Shown here one piece after another: positions 42,553-49,439 of a stretch of DNA of 64,000 nucleotides. Location: NCBI RefSeq assembly GCF_039534085.1, contig NZ_BAAAUT010000021.1, positions 1 to 64,000 of the forward strand, read 5' to 3'. The DNA comes from Planomonospora_B alba (GTDB lineage Bacteria; Actinomycetota; Actinomycetes; Streptosporangiales; Streptosporangiaceae). A program made the translations under genes and the position numbers. How positions within the stretch are numbered: position 1 is the stretch's first letter; every line of letters begins with the position of its first letter. Below the pieces are notes generated by a model. The model worked only from the letters and a program-made list of their open reading frames with translations, ran no database searches and was not told the DNA's origin.

Positions 42553-44047
42553 CCCTGACGTTGTAGAGATCATTGATAGCGGCGAAGTCGTAGAAGTCGG
42601 CTACATGCTGGGCGGGACGCTGATTCCTGGCCCGCCGGGGCCGGCGGGTCCGCCTGGCGAACCGGGGCCCGCTGGGGATGACGGCATGCCCGGGGCTGTC
42701 GGAGCGAGCGCTTATGAGATCGCTGTAGCTAACGGCTTCGTCGGCACGGAAGCCGAATGGTTGGCTTCCCTGGTTGGCCCGGAGGGGCCCGAAGGTCCCG
42801 CGGGCCCGCCTGGTGAACCGGCGGACCTTACCGAGCATCTAGAGGCTCTAGACCCGCACCCGCAGTATCTAACGCAGAGCGAAGCGGATACCCGCTATGC
42901 CCCGATCGGTTCGACCGGCGGCGGAGAAGGCGGCCCGCATACACATGACGAGTATCTGACGGAAGCGGAAGCGAACGGACTCTACTCGCCGGTCGGGCAT
43001 ACGCACGATTACGCCGCTACGGATCACGATCACGCCGGGGTTTACCAGCCGGCCGGGGAGTATGCTCCGGCGGTTCATAACCATGATGGTTCTTACGCTC
43101 CGCTGAATCACAACCATAATGCGGTCTATCAGCCGCTAGGGGACTATGCGTCAGCGACTCACAACCATGACGCGAGCTATTCCCCGCTAGGTCACAACCA
43201 TGACGGCCGGTACTCGCTGACGGATCACAGCCATGCCGGTATGGAGACGACTACCGGAGCACAGGCGAAGGCGGACCAGGCGGAAGCCAACGCAAGCGTG
43301 TACACGGATTCCGCTGTCACTGCTCACAAGGAAGAAGCGGACCCGCATCCGGGCTACCTGACGTTCGCCGAAGCTTCCGCGGCTTTCGCCGCGAGCGGTC
43401 ATAACCATGACGCGGTCTACGCCGCGTTGAATCACAACCATGCTGGCGTCTACTCCCCCGTTGGGCATAACCATGATGGGGTTTATCAGCCTGCCGGTAG
43501 CTACTCGACTACGTCTCACAATCACGATGGGACGTATCAGCCGGTAGGTAACTACGCTCTCGCGGACCATACGCACGATGGGGCGGGGGGCGGTTCTTCG
43601 GTTTCGCTGTCCGGCGGAAACCTAGTAACGCTAACGAACAACGCTCTCACTAACGGCTTTCAGCGGACGAACCTTAACTATACGGCTACGGGTTCGACTC
43701 CGGATGCTTTCGCGTTCTACTACAACGGCGCGCGTACCGGGTACTTCAATGAATACGGTGAGCTTCGCGCTAGGCCGGGGAGCGTCAACACGGTTGCTTT
43801 CCGGACACAGGCTCACGCGAACGGCTCTAACGTTGACATCTTCCAAGTCACGTCTTCCGATAACGCTACGGTCTACCTAGGTGTTTCGCAGACTGACGCG
43901 GACTTCGGCGTAGACGTGAACGTGGACGGGAACGTGACGGTTACCGGGAACGTAGATGCTGCGAACCTTCCCCCGTCGATCAGTTCGGGGGCTTCTCTTC
44001 CTAGCCCCGCGGGGTTCGCCGAAGGCTCTATTTTCTTCGTGGTCTAA
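42545..44047 (+). CDS. Tail fibre with collagen-like and H-x-H repeats
   Basis: 500 residues. A short N-terminal adaptor is followed by collagen-like Gly-X-Y runs (two blocks, about residues 28-55 and 78-95), then about 13 histidine repeats of the form H-x-H-(D/N/A) (about residues 130-350), then a beta-rich tip. In known long fibres, H-x-H motifs bind iron along a trimer axis. This should be the main receptor-binding fibre. GTG 42545 overlaps the preceding stop. One GTGTACAC site lies between repeats. Confidence 0.85.
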   Translation: MLNPDVVEIIDSGEVVEVGYMLGGTLIPGPPGPAGPPGEPGPAGDDGMPGAVGASAYEIAVANGFVGTEAEWLASLVGPEGPEGPAGPPGEPADLTEHLEALDPHPQYLTQSEADTRYAPIGSTGGGEGGPHTHDEYLTEAEANGLYSPVGHTHDYAATDHDHAGVYQPAGEYAPAVHNHDGSYAPLNHNHNAVYQPLGDYASATHNHDASYSPLGHNHDGRYSLTDHSHAGMETTTGAQAKADQAEANASVYTDSAVTAHKEEADPHPGYLTFAEASAAFAASGHNHDAVYAALNHNHAGVYSPVGHNHDGVYQPAGSYSTTSHNHDGTYQPVGNYALADHTHDGAGGGSSVSLSGGNLVTLTNNALTNGFQRTNLNYTATGSTPDAFAFYYNGARTGYFNEYGELRARPGSVNTVAFRTQAHANGSNVDIFQVTSSDNATVYLGVSQTDADFGVDVNVDGNVTVTGNVDAANLPPSISSGASLPSPAGFAEGSIFFVV

Positions 44048-44056
44048 GGGGGCTTC

Positions 44057-44848
44057 GTGGGTCATGTACGGCTAGCGGGAACGGCTACCGTGAACGCTAC
44101 GGCAACGTCCGGAAGCATCACGGTGGGGACTGCTGTCCCGGCGGGCAGAACGCTAGTGGGCGGTGTTGTATGGGATTCCGCCGCGGGGGCGGTTCCCACT
44201 ATCACGTCTATCAGCGACTCTCGCGGGAACGTGTACACGGTCGCTAATAGCGTCAACGCGGGTACGACGCTGGCACAGATCCTCTTCTATGCCACGGTGA
44301 CGACTCCGCTACAGGCGGGCGACACGGTGACTGTGGTTGTGTCGGCTGGTCGGGGCCGTTGGGCTATGCAGCTAGACGAGTTTGACGACGTTGCCGCTAG
44401 CCCCTTCGACCAGGGGGCCACGAATGCCCCTGGTTCGTCGGCTTCGCTGTCTTCGGGCGTGACAGCCGCTACGACGGAAGCTAGCGAACTCGTTTATTGC
44501 GTCTTCGGTTTCGGTCAGGGCCGAACCGTGACTATCCCTTCCGGCTGGTCTGGTAGCGCGAAGGTAGAGACAACCGCGGGTTCTTCCAACCGTGCCCTAC
44601 AGGCCATCTATCGCTATGTGAGCGCTTCGGGTCCGCAGGAAGGAACGCTAACGCTCTCTACCGCGAGCACGTATGCGGGAAGCATCGCAACGTTTAAGCT
44701 CGCGTCAGGTCCTCCGCCGGTAGATGGCGGGGTTAACGTCCGCTCCGGCGGAGCATGGGTTACTGCTGTCCCCTACGTAAGGTCGGGCGGTAGTTGGGTA
44801 CAGGCAACCGCTTATGTTCTTAGCGGCGGCTCATGGCAGGAAATCTAA
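44057..44848 (+). CDS. Fibre-tip or tail-associated protein with SGGxW repeats
   Basis: 263 residues. A Thr/Ala/Ser-rich beta domain (about residues 1-215, DUF4082/Ig-like look) ends in three short repeats, VRSGGAWVTAVPYVRSGGSW and VLSGGSW, typical of actinophage minor tail C-termini. GTG 44057 follows the fibre stop by nine bases. It might decorate the fibre or bind carbohydrate. The GTGTACAC site here is read Val-Tyr-Thr. Confidence 0.65.
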   Translation: MGHVRLAGTATVNATATSGSITVGTAVPAGRTLVGGVVWDSAAGAVPTITSISDSRGNVYTVANSVNAGTTLAQILFYATVTTPLQAGDTVTVVVSAGRGRWAMQLDEFDDVAASPFDQGATNAPGSSASLSSGVTAATTEASELVYCVFGFGQGRTVTIPSGWSGSAKVETTAGSSNRALQAIYRYVSASGPQEGTLTLSTASTYAGSIATFKLASGPPPVDGGVNVRSGGAWVTAVPYVRSGGSWVQATAYVLSGGSWQEI

Positions 44849-44865
44849 GAGAAAGAGGTATTGGA

Positions 44866-45129
44866 ATGGTTCACGCTAACGACGCTGAGAAGTCCGCACG
44901 TCGGCTAGAGGCGGCTTGGCGTTCCTGGCGGACTCTGCTACAGGGTGCCGCTGGCGTTGCTGTGGTTGCTGGCGCTGACGCTGTCGTTAACTCGGGTAGC
45001 ACCGATCTAGCGACCGTTGGTAAGGCTTTCGGTGCCGCGGGTCTCGCCGCTGTGCTCGCTTACTTTATGAACCTGGTTAAGGGCACTGTCCCGGAGAGCG
45101 CCCCGGAGAGCGACGTAACCGAGTTCTAA
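44866..45129 (+). CDS. Holin-like membrane protein
   Basis: About 87 residues: a charged N-terminal helix (EKSARRLEAAWRSWRTL), two membrane segments (AAGVAVVAGADAVV and AFGAAGLAAVLAYFMNLV) and an acidic tail. ATG 44866 follows AGAGGT. It is the last rightward late gene before a strong terminator. With the XhlA-like protein at 41230 it probably forms the lysis pore system. Confidence 0.75.
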   Translation: MVHANDAEKSARRLEAAWRSWRTLLQGAAGVAVVAGADAVVNSGSTDLATVGKAFGAAGLAAVLAYFMNLVKGTVPESAPESDVTEF

Positions 45130-45138
45130 GCCACAAAG

Positions 45139-45174
45139 AAGCCCCCGCCGGGCATGACTGCCGGCGGGGGCTTT
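45139..45174. terminator. Late-operon terminator (bidirectional)
   Basis: AAGCCCCCGCCGG-CATGACTG-CCGGCGGGGGCTT with T-run on both strands, between convergent genes. Confidence 0.9.
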
Positions 45175-45182
45175 CTGTCGTT

Positions 45183-45779
45183 TCAGACGACTTCTAGCGG
45201 CTCTAGGCGAAGGTCCCGTAGACATACTAGAAGTTGTGTCGCGAGAGCGTGACTTGCTCGCGGGTCTCCGAAGGTCACTATCTCTTTCTCGGCTAGCGGG
45301 TAGGCGAGTTGCCCGGATCGGCTGTAGATGACCGCGAAGACTCCGTAGGGTTCGAAGGCTCCGGCCGTGTACACGGCCGGTCTACCGCGGCGAAGGTGCG
45401 GGCATTGGGTTACCGCGGCCGGGATACAGGCCCGGCATGTCGGTGGGGCGTTAGTCCATCCGCGGTCTTCGGACTCGCCTTCGTCCGATAGAAGCCACCA
45501 GTACCGGCCCGTCTCCGGGTCCCGGGCCGTCTCTCCGCAGACTTGGCACAGTCCACAGTCGGCGCATGTCCATTGCCGGCGGGGGTTCACTACGTCGAAT
45601 AGCGGCTTGCCCTGACGGCTGGCCCCACTCCGGGCCCGGAGAATTCCGTATCCCCAATCGTCCCGGCGGGGTTCGGCATGAGTTAGCCGCCATTCCCCGC
45701 GGACTCGCCGAAACAGAACGTGTTGTATCTCGGCTTCTCCCGCGTAGGCGATTACGTAGGGATGTTGAACCGTGGTCAC
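45183..45779 (-). CDS. Cysteine-rich zinc-binding phage protein
   Basis: 198 residues. A Cys-rich centre (CADCGLCQVCGE ... CRACIPAAVTQCPHLRR) suggests two zinc sites; the rest is beta-rich with no catalytic motif I recognise. Similar proteins occur in actinomycete genomes and phages as hypotheticals. ATG at 45777-45779 overlaps the stop of the gene upstream (45776). A GTGTACAC site is read Val-Tyr-Thr on this strand. Confidence 0.65.
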   Translation of the reverse strand: MTTVQHPYVIAYAGEAEIQHVLFRRVRGEWRLTHAEPRRDDWGYGILRARSGASRQGKPLFDVVNPRRQWTCADCGLCQVCGETARDPETGRYWWLLSDEGESEDRGWTNAPPTCRACIPAAVTQCPHLRRGRPAVYTAGAFEPYGVFAVIYSRSGQLAYPLAEKEIVTFGDPRASHALATQLLVCLRDLRLEPLEVV

Positions 45780-46003
45780 GGCTTCGCCCCTAGCTTCGCT
45801 TCTAGGGCCTTCTGTTCCGTGATGACTTCCTTAACGGCTTCTAGGCTGTCTTCTACGACAGTTAGGGCTATCCCGGCTTCTTCGGCTTCCGGGGTTAGCT
45901 GAAACAGCCGGGTCCGCCGGGCATACCAGGGGCCCCGGCCGTCTCCGTTTGTCCAGATTGACCAGCCTTCGGGGGTTTCCTGCTGACTAAGACGCATACC
46001 CAT
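45776..46003 (-). CDS. Small protein divergent from the GntR regulator
   Basis: About 75 residues, beginning at ATG 46001-46003 (a second ATG two codons later also fits). Beginning SQQETPEGWSIWTNGDGRGPWYARR, then a helical, charged C-terminus. Unknown family. Transcribed leftward from the divergent interval holding the 29-base inverted repeat and coupled to the Cys-rich gene. As the gene opposite the likely repressor, it could have a Cro- or excision-like role, which the sequence does not show. Confidence 0.55.
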   Translation of the reverse strand: MGMRLSQQETPEGWSIWTNGDGRGPWYARRTRLFQLTPEAEEAGIALTVVEDSLEAVKEVITEQKALEAKLGAKP

Positions 46004-46033
46004 AGGGTAAAGCAACCTACCTACTCTTGCCCA

Positions 46034-46062
46034 CACTTACCGGGGGTAGCCCGGGGTAAGTG
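46034..46062. promoter_or_regulatory. 29-bp inverted repeat in the GntR divergent region
   Basis: Perfect arms CACTTACC and GGTAAGTG around 13 bases, between the leftward gene (start 46003) and the GntR gene (start 46094). It is a good operator candidate, clearly different from GTGTACAC. A -10-like TAGCCT (46082-46087) with -35-like AGTGAC (46059-46064, 17-base spacing) puts transcription at the GntR GTG itself. Confidence 0.6.
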
Positions 46063-46093
46063 ACGGTAGCCCCGTGGTCCCTAGCCTGGTCTG

Positions 46094-46369
46094 GTGATCA
46101 ATTTCCGTCCCGATCGGCTGATCTGGCAGCAAGTGCTAGAGGAGATCCGCCGGCGCATCGAAGCCGGCGAGTACCGCCCCGGGTACCCGATGCCGGGGGC
46201 TCCGCGGCTTGCTGATGAGTTCGGGATAGCAAAGCGTACGGCGGAGCGAGTCATATCAGAGCTGAAAGCGGCCGGAGACGTGTACACGATCCCGGGGAAG
46301 GGGACCTTCGTCGCTGACCCGGTGACGAAGGCTCCGCCGGAGTCGGTAGACCTTCCCGACGAAGACTGA
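46094..46369 (+). CDS. Mini-GntR regulator (winged helix only)
   Basis: 91 residues. A GntR-type winged helix-turn-helix covers about residues 8-75 (WQQVLEEIRRRIEAGEYRPGYPMPGAPRLADEFGIAKRTAERVISELKAAG ... GKGTFVADP); no effector domain follows, only an acidic tail (ESVDLPDED). GntR proteins of the HutC type bind palindromes of the shape GT-N-TA-N-AC, which GTGTACAC fits, so this is the best candidate for binding the dispersed palindromes. The GTG start seems leaderless. Isolated rightward gene between leftward ones, the usual setting of a prophage repressor. A GTGTACAC site lies in its own wing codons. Confidence 0.85.
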   Translation: MINFRPDRLIWQQVLEEIRRRIEAGEYRPGYPMPGAPRLADEFGIAKRTAERVISELKAAGDVYTIPGKGTFVADPVTKAPPESVDLPDED

Positions 46370-46425
46370 TGTAACTCACTGTGACCGGCCACATCTGCCC
46401 GCGGGCACGGAGAGTAACAAAAATA

Positions 46426-46450
46426 CCCCCCGACTCGGCTTGCCGGGGGG
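46426..46450. terminator. Terminator after GntR gene
   Basis: CCCCCCG ... CGGGGGG hairpin, with T-poor ends rightward; downstream of the regulator. Confidence 0.6.
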
Positions 46451-46559
46451 CTTCCCTGGTGACGGGAAAGACTGGCCGGACATAGCCCCCAATCAACCAC
46501 TAGGGCTGTCCCTTCCCGTCCTTACCTGGTTGCCGACCAGGACCAGGCCAACATAGCAA

Positions 46560-46586
46560 GAAGCCCCCGCCGGTAGCGGGGGCTTC
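46560..46586. terminator. Bidirectional terminator
   Basis: GAAGCCCCCGC-CGGTA-GCGGGGGCTTC after the leftward membrane-protein gene. The 228 bases between 46370 and 46597 hold only this and the preceding hairpin; I see no gene there. Confidence 0.85.
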
Positions 46587-46597
46587 GTCGTAGGGGG

Positions 46598-47344
46598 CTA
46601 CGCCACCAGGTCTAGGGTTCCCTGTGCCGTCTCCGCGGCGAGTTCGGCACGGGCCTTGTCCAGTGCGGCCCGGCGGGACCGCGGGGAGAGCCGGGGAAGG
46701 ATGTCCGCGAGATCCGTTCCGGTCACTCGCTCCGGGTCGGGGACCGACAGGAGGAAGGTCTTCGCCTTCGCGACGTTGGCCGGAGAGACCCGAACGGTAC
46801 TAGCCTTCTTTGGCTTCTCTTCCGTCTCCGCCGGGGGCTCCGGCTCCGTCTCCGTCCCGCCTTCCTGTTCCGTGTACACGGGCCGTTCGGTCTCCGTCTC
46901 CGCCGGCTGGTCCTGGTCCTGGTGGACGCTCGCGGGAACGTCCCCAGACATAGCCATATGAAGAAGGAACGCGACACAGATAGTGGGAACCGCGGCTACC
47001 CCCAACACCAGCGGGAGGGACACGGACAGGGCCCCGTGTTTCACGGCTTCGGCTACCCCGTTAAGGGCGAAGGACAGGACTACCCCGGCAACCATGTTCC
47101 ATGCTGCGGCCCGCTTCGCGGCCTTGTGGTGCTTCGGGATGGCGGACCAGACCCTAGCGGCCATGGTGGCGTAAAGCTCGCTAGCGAGCGGCAAAGCCGC
47201 GGCAAGATACGGGTTCCATCCGATCGCTACCGCGAGGTTCCATTGCCCGATCACGTTCGGGGACAGGGCCGCGGCGAGTCCGACCGTAACGGCCCACTTC
47301 TTTTCCCGTTCGACGTGCCGGGGAAGGATGCTAACCGTTTCCAT
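46598..47344 (-). CDS. Four-helix membrane protein with acidic cytoplasmic tail (DUF2637-like)
   Basis: 248 residues. Four hydrophobic segments (about residues 18-40, 44-62, 80-100, 106-130) are followed by an acidic Glu/Thr/Pro-rich linker and a small basic helical C-terminal domain with a winged-helix-like look (SPANVAKAKTFLLSVPDPERVTGTDLADILPRLSPRSRRAALDKARAEL). The membrane half resembles DUF2637/Spd proteins of actinomycete mobile elements. Its promoter has no palindrome in the spacer, so it could stay on in the lysogen; a superinfection-exclusion role is an inference. ATG 47344 follows GAAGGGAA. Confidence 0.6.
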   Translation of the reverse strand: METVSILPRHVEREKKWAVTVGLAAALSPNVIGQWNLAVAIGWNPYLAAALPLASELYATMAARVWSAIPKHHKAAKRAAAWNMVAGVVLSFALNGVAEAVKHGALSVSLPLVLGVAAVPTICVAFLLHMAMSGDVPASVHQDQDQPAETETERPVYTEQEGGTETEPEPPAETEEKPKKASTVRVSPANVAKAKTFLLSVPDPERVTGTDLADILPRLSPRSRRAALDKARAELAAETAQGTLDLVA

Positions 47345-47376
47345 TTGCGTTCCCTTCGTTCCTGCTGACTTTGGGG

Positions 47377-47413
47377 ACGCTAGCGGATCATGCCGAGTTG
47401 TGCAAGTCGGAAG
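47377..47413 (-). promoter_or_regulatory. Phage promoter lacking the palindrome
   Basis: Read leftward: CTTCCGACTTGCAC with -35 TTGCAC (47400-47405), 17 bases, -10 TAGCGT (47377-47382), seven bases, GTCAGCAGGA. Same design as at 21720 and 48898 but without GTGTACAC. Confidence 0.75.
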
Positions 47414-47418
47414 ACAAG

Positions 47419-47445
47419 AAAGCCCCCGCGGTAGGCGGGGGCTTC
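47419..47445. terminator. Bidirectional terminator
   Basis: AAAGCCCCCGC-GGTA-GGCGGGGGCTT after the Lsr2-like gene. Confidence 0.85.
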
Positions 47446-47455
47446 CTGGTTCGGG

Positions 47456-47851
47456 TCACTCCGGATGTGCGGCTAGGTAAGCGTCGATTACTTCGCCCTT
47501 GATCCGGGCCGTGTCGCTGATCGCATAGACAATCTCGCCGGCTTTCTCGTTCTCTTCCTTCGCCCATGCCCGCACCTTCGCCGTGTTGTAGGCCCGGCCG
47601 TTCCGAACGGATTCGCCCTTGCCCTTCCCCGCGGCCCTAGAGCGGCCCCTAACGCTCGCGGGGGGCTCCGCCTGTGCGATCGGCCGGGCTACCTTCTCAA
47701 AGGCGTCTAGGGCCTTCTGAAGCGGCTTGCCGTGTGGCACACACGCGAGCGCTTCCTTGCCGTTGATGGTGAACGTCTGTTCCGCTTCGGTTTCCTTCTC
47801 CTCTGCGTCGCAGAAGTCGCAGTAGTCAACAGTGAACGTCTTACGGGGCAT
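47456..47851 (-). CDS. Lsr2-like nucleoid-associated protein
   Basis: 131 residues. The C-terminal 45 residues (NTAKVRAWAKEENEKAG ... ARIKGEVIDAYLAAH) match the Lsr2 DNA-binding domain. The N-terminal part has the beta-strand/helix dimerisation pattern (FTVDYCDFCDAEEKETEAEQTFTINGKEALACVPHGKPLQKALDAF) with an unusual CxxC...C. The middle is basic and disordered (RGRSRAAGKGKG). Lsr2 proteins silence A+T-rich foreign DNA; a phage copy may counter or redirect host Lsr2. Its own transcript is enclosed by terminators. Confidence 0.82.
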   Translation of the reverse strand: MPRKTFTVDYCDFCDAEEKETEAEQTFTINGKEALACVPHGKPLQKALDAFEKVARPIAQAEPPASVRGRSRAAGKGKGESVRNGRAYNTAKVRAWAKEENEKAGEIVYAISDTARIKGEVIDAYLAAHPE

Positions 47852-47903
47852 ACCGGCCTTCTCTCGTATCTCCGTTGAACGGGATCGTACCCTAGGAACG
47901 ACG

Positions 47904-47929
47904 GAAGCCCCCGCCGAAGCGGGGGCTTC
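47904..47929. terminator. Bidirectional terminator
   Basis: AAGCCCCCGC-CGAA-GCGGGGGCTT between the SprT-like gene and the Lsr2-like gene. Confidence 0.85.
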
Positions 47930-47941
47930 TTCGCCTAGCGG

Positions 47942-48859
47942 CTAGTCCGCGAGTTCCATCCGGTTACCACCAGGGCAGAACGGAAGCCCCACCTTAAGCC
48001 ACTTCCGCGAGGTACGGACCTGGTAGCCGCCACACTCGCATCCGTCCGTGTCGCAGCGAACCAGCATGTGACGGTTCGTCTGCTCTCGCGGGCCAGAGGA
48101 GAGCGGAGCTTCCTCAGCCTGGTCCTGGTCCTGGTCGGCCGTCTCATCTCCGCTGTCCGCGGGCATCTCCGCCGGGGCCTTCGGCTTCCGAGAACGCCGC
48201 ACGATATGGAGCTGTCCGTGTGCGTACTCTCCGAGATCCGCCGCGAGCTTCGCGAGTTCTTCCGACAGCTCCGGCCCGGGAACCGTAGCGGTCATCTTGC
48301 CCGCGAGTCCGAGAGCCTTCGCCACGCGGGCGAACTCGCCACGGTGCCCCGACTGGCAGTCATCAGCAGCATGGATAAGTTCGTGAACCAGCGTCGCGAG
48401 CACGGTAACCGGGTCGCTGATCTCCGGACTGATGAAAATGTGGTTGACATGGTCGGCGGAAGCAATCCGACTGATGCACACTCCGAGAGTCTTACTGTTC
48501 TCTCCGCCAGGGCCGGCCGGGGAGAAGCCGACCGAAACGTGTACACGGGCCGGAAGGGGAAGCCCCGCGGCTTCGAGCTTCGGCCGGAAGTAGTCTGCGG
48601 CCTTGAGAAGCCATGCTTCCCGCGTCGCCTTCACATCGGCCGGGGCCGGGTCCGCGGGGGCCGACTCGACTTCGGCGGGAGCGTCCACCAGGCCCCGCCG
48701 GTCAGCGAGACGTGCGCAGTTGCCGCACGTCTTGAAGCCGTCCGTGCCTTCGCCGGTAACGTCCTTCCCGCAAAGGGTCTTCTCCGGGCTCTCCGGCTTT
48801 GCAATGTGGTTGCTGTCCTTGCTGTGCTTCGTGGCGACGTACTTCCGGGTCTCGTTCAT
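47942..48859 (-). CDS. SprT-like zinc metalloprotease-type protein
   Basis: 305 residues. Central SprT-like domain with the HExxH motif HELIHAADD (about residue 163). An N-terminal zinc knuckle (CGKD ... CGNC) and a C-terminal one (CDTDGCECGGYQ) flank it, with a Pro/Ala linker and an acidic DQDQD stretch. The family includes DNA-protein-crosslink proteases of the Spartan type; a phage role in clearing proteins from DNA is possible. ATG 48857-48859 follows GGGGAAA. Its promoter contains the palindrome in the spacer and another copy lies in the gene. Confidence 0.78.
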   Translation of the reverse strand: MNETRKYVATKHSKDSNHIAKPESPEKTLCGKDVTGEGTDGFKTCGNCARLADRRGLVDAPAEVESAPADPAPADVKATREAWLLKAADYFRPKLEAAGLPLPARVHVSVGFSPAGPGGENSKTLGVCISRIASADHVNHIFISPEISDPVTVLATLVHELIHAADDCQSGHRGEFARVAKALGLAGKMTATVPGPELSEELAKLAADLGEYAHGQLHIVRRSRKPKAPAEMPADSGDETADQDQDQAEEAPLSSGPREQTNRHMLVRCDTDGCECGGYQVRTSRKWLKVGLPFCPGGNRMELAD

Positions 48860-48897
48860 TTCGTTTCCCCTTCGGGCCGGGTCTTGCTGACAGGGAA

Positions 48898-48934
48898 ACA
48901 CTAGCGGCCCGTGTACACGTTTGCAAGTCGGAAG
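48898..48934 (-). promoter_or_regulatory. Phage promoter with operator in spacer (SprT-like gene)
   Basis: Read leftward: CTTCCGACTTGCAA with -35 TTGCAA (48921-48926), 17 bases, -10 TAGTGT (48898-48903), six bases, GTCAGCAAGA. The spacer holds CGTGTACACG (48910-48919), directly abutting the -35. Confidence 0.82.
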
Positions 48935-48954
48935 ACGGAAGTCTTCCGGGAAAC

Positions 48955-48986
48955 GAGAAAGCCCCCGCCGTAGCGGGGGCTTTCTC
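48955..48986. terminator. Bidirectional terminator
   Basis: GAGAAAGCCCCCGC-CGTA-GCGGGGGCTTTCTC after the gene at 48990. Confidence 0.88.
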
Positions 48987-48989
48987 TTG

Positions 48990-49193
48990 TCAGCCGGCTA
49001 GGGCTTTCAGCCATTCGATCGGCTCTATACCGTCTATCTCGGCTATGACCGGGAAGAACGCTTCGGGGGCTTCGCCGGCTTCCACTAGGGCTACAGCTCC
49101 ACTAACACAGACTTCGGTATGTGTCGGTTCGCTGTCGGCCCCCGCGTAGTCGAAGGCTACCGGGTCTGTACAGCCCTTAGCGTGATCACACAT
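48990..49193 (-). CDS. 67-residue phage protein, unknown
   Basis: An N-terminal CDHAKGC pair, an acidic middle and a helical end (EAGEAPEAFFPVIAEIDGIEPIEWLKAL). ATG 49193 behind AGGGGAT. The Cys residues may bind a metal with another chain. No family recognised. Single-gene transcript closed by a strong terminator. Confidence 0.6.
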   Translation of the reverse strand: MCDHAKGCTDPVAFDYAGADSEPTHTEVCVSGAVALVEAGEAPEAFFPVIAEIDGIEPIEWLKALAG

Positions 49194-49232
49194 GGCGTAT
49201 CCCCTGACGGAGTGGGTTCCCCTGGTGACTGT

Positions 49233-49258
49233 AAGCTATCCGACCTTCCGACTTGCAG
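49233..49258. promoter_or_regulatory. CTTCCGACTTGCAG element with possible divergent boxes
   Basis: Element at 49245-49258. Leftward, TGCAAGTCGGAAG-N6-TAGCTT gives a -10-like box (49233-49238) for the gene at 49193. Rightward, TTGCAG-N17-TATGAC is also promoter-like but faces no credible gene. The rest of 49194-49439 holds only a terminator. Confidence 0.5.
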
Positions 49259-49361
49259 GCAAAACGATCAGGCACTATGACACGCTGTGACCGGCGAGAG
49301 CTCTTGAAATACCAGGTCAGAGCATGTCTAGGGTTGGTGGCGTTGACAGAGAGCAACAGAA

Positions 49362-49384
49362 AAGCCCCCGCCGAAGCGGGGGCT
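49362..49384. terminator. Terminator of the nucleotide-metabolism operon
   Basis: AAGCCCCCGC-CGAA-GCGGGGGCT downstream of the dCMP deaminase gene. Confidence 0.85.
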
Positions 49385-49439
49385 ATCTGGCCGCGGGTTT
49401 AGTGTCAGCAAGAACCCCGAAGGGAACCCCGCGGCCCTG

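Noticed and set aside
42914..43117. Leftward frames inside the fibre gene with repeated VMVIQRSV-like products
   Set aside because: They are antisense readings of the H-x-H repeat DNA.
46911..48145. Repeated CCTGGTCCTGGTCC tracts as a DNA signal
   Set aside because: They occur mainly where acidic DQDQ-type linkers are encoded, in one frame, so codon repetition is a sufficient explanation.
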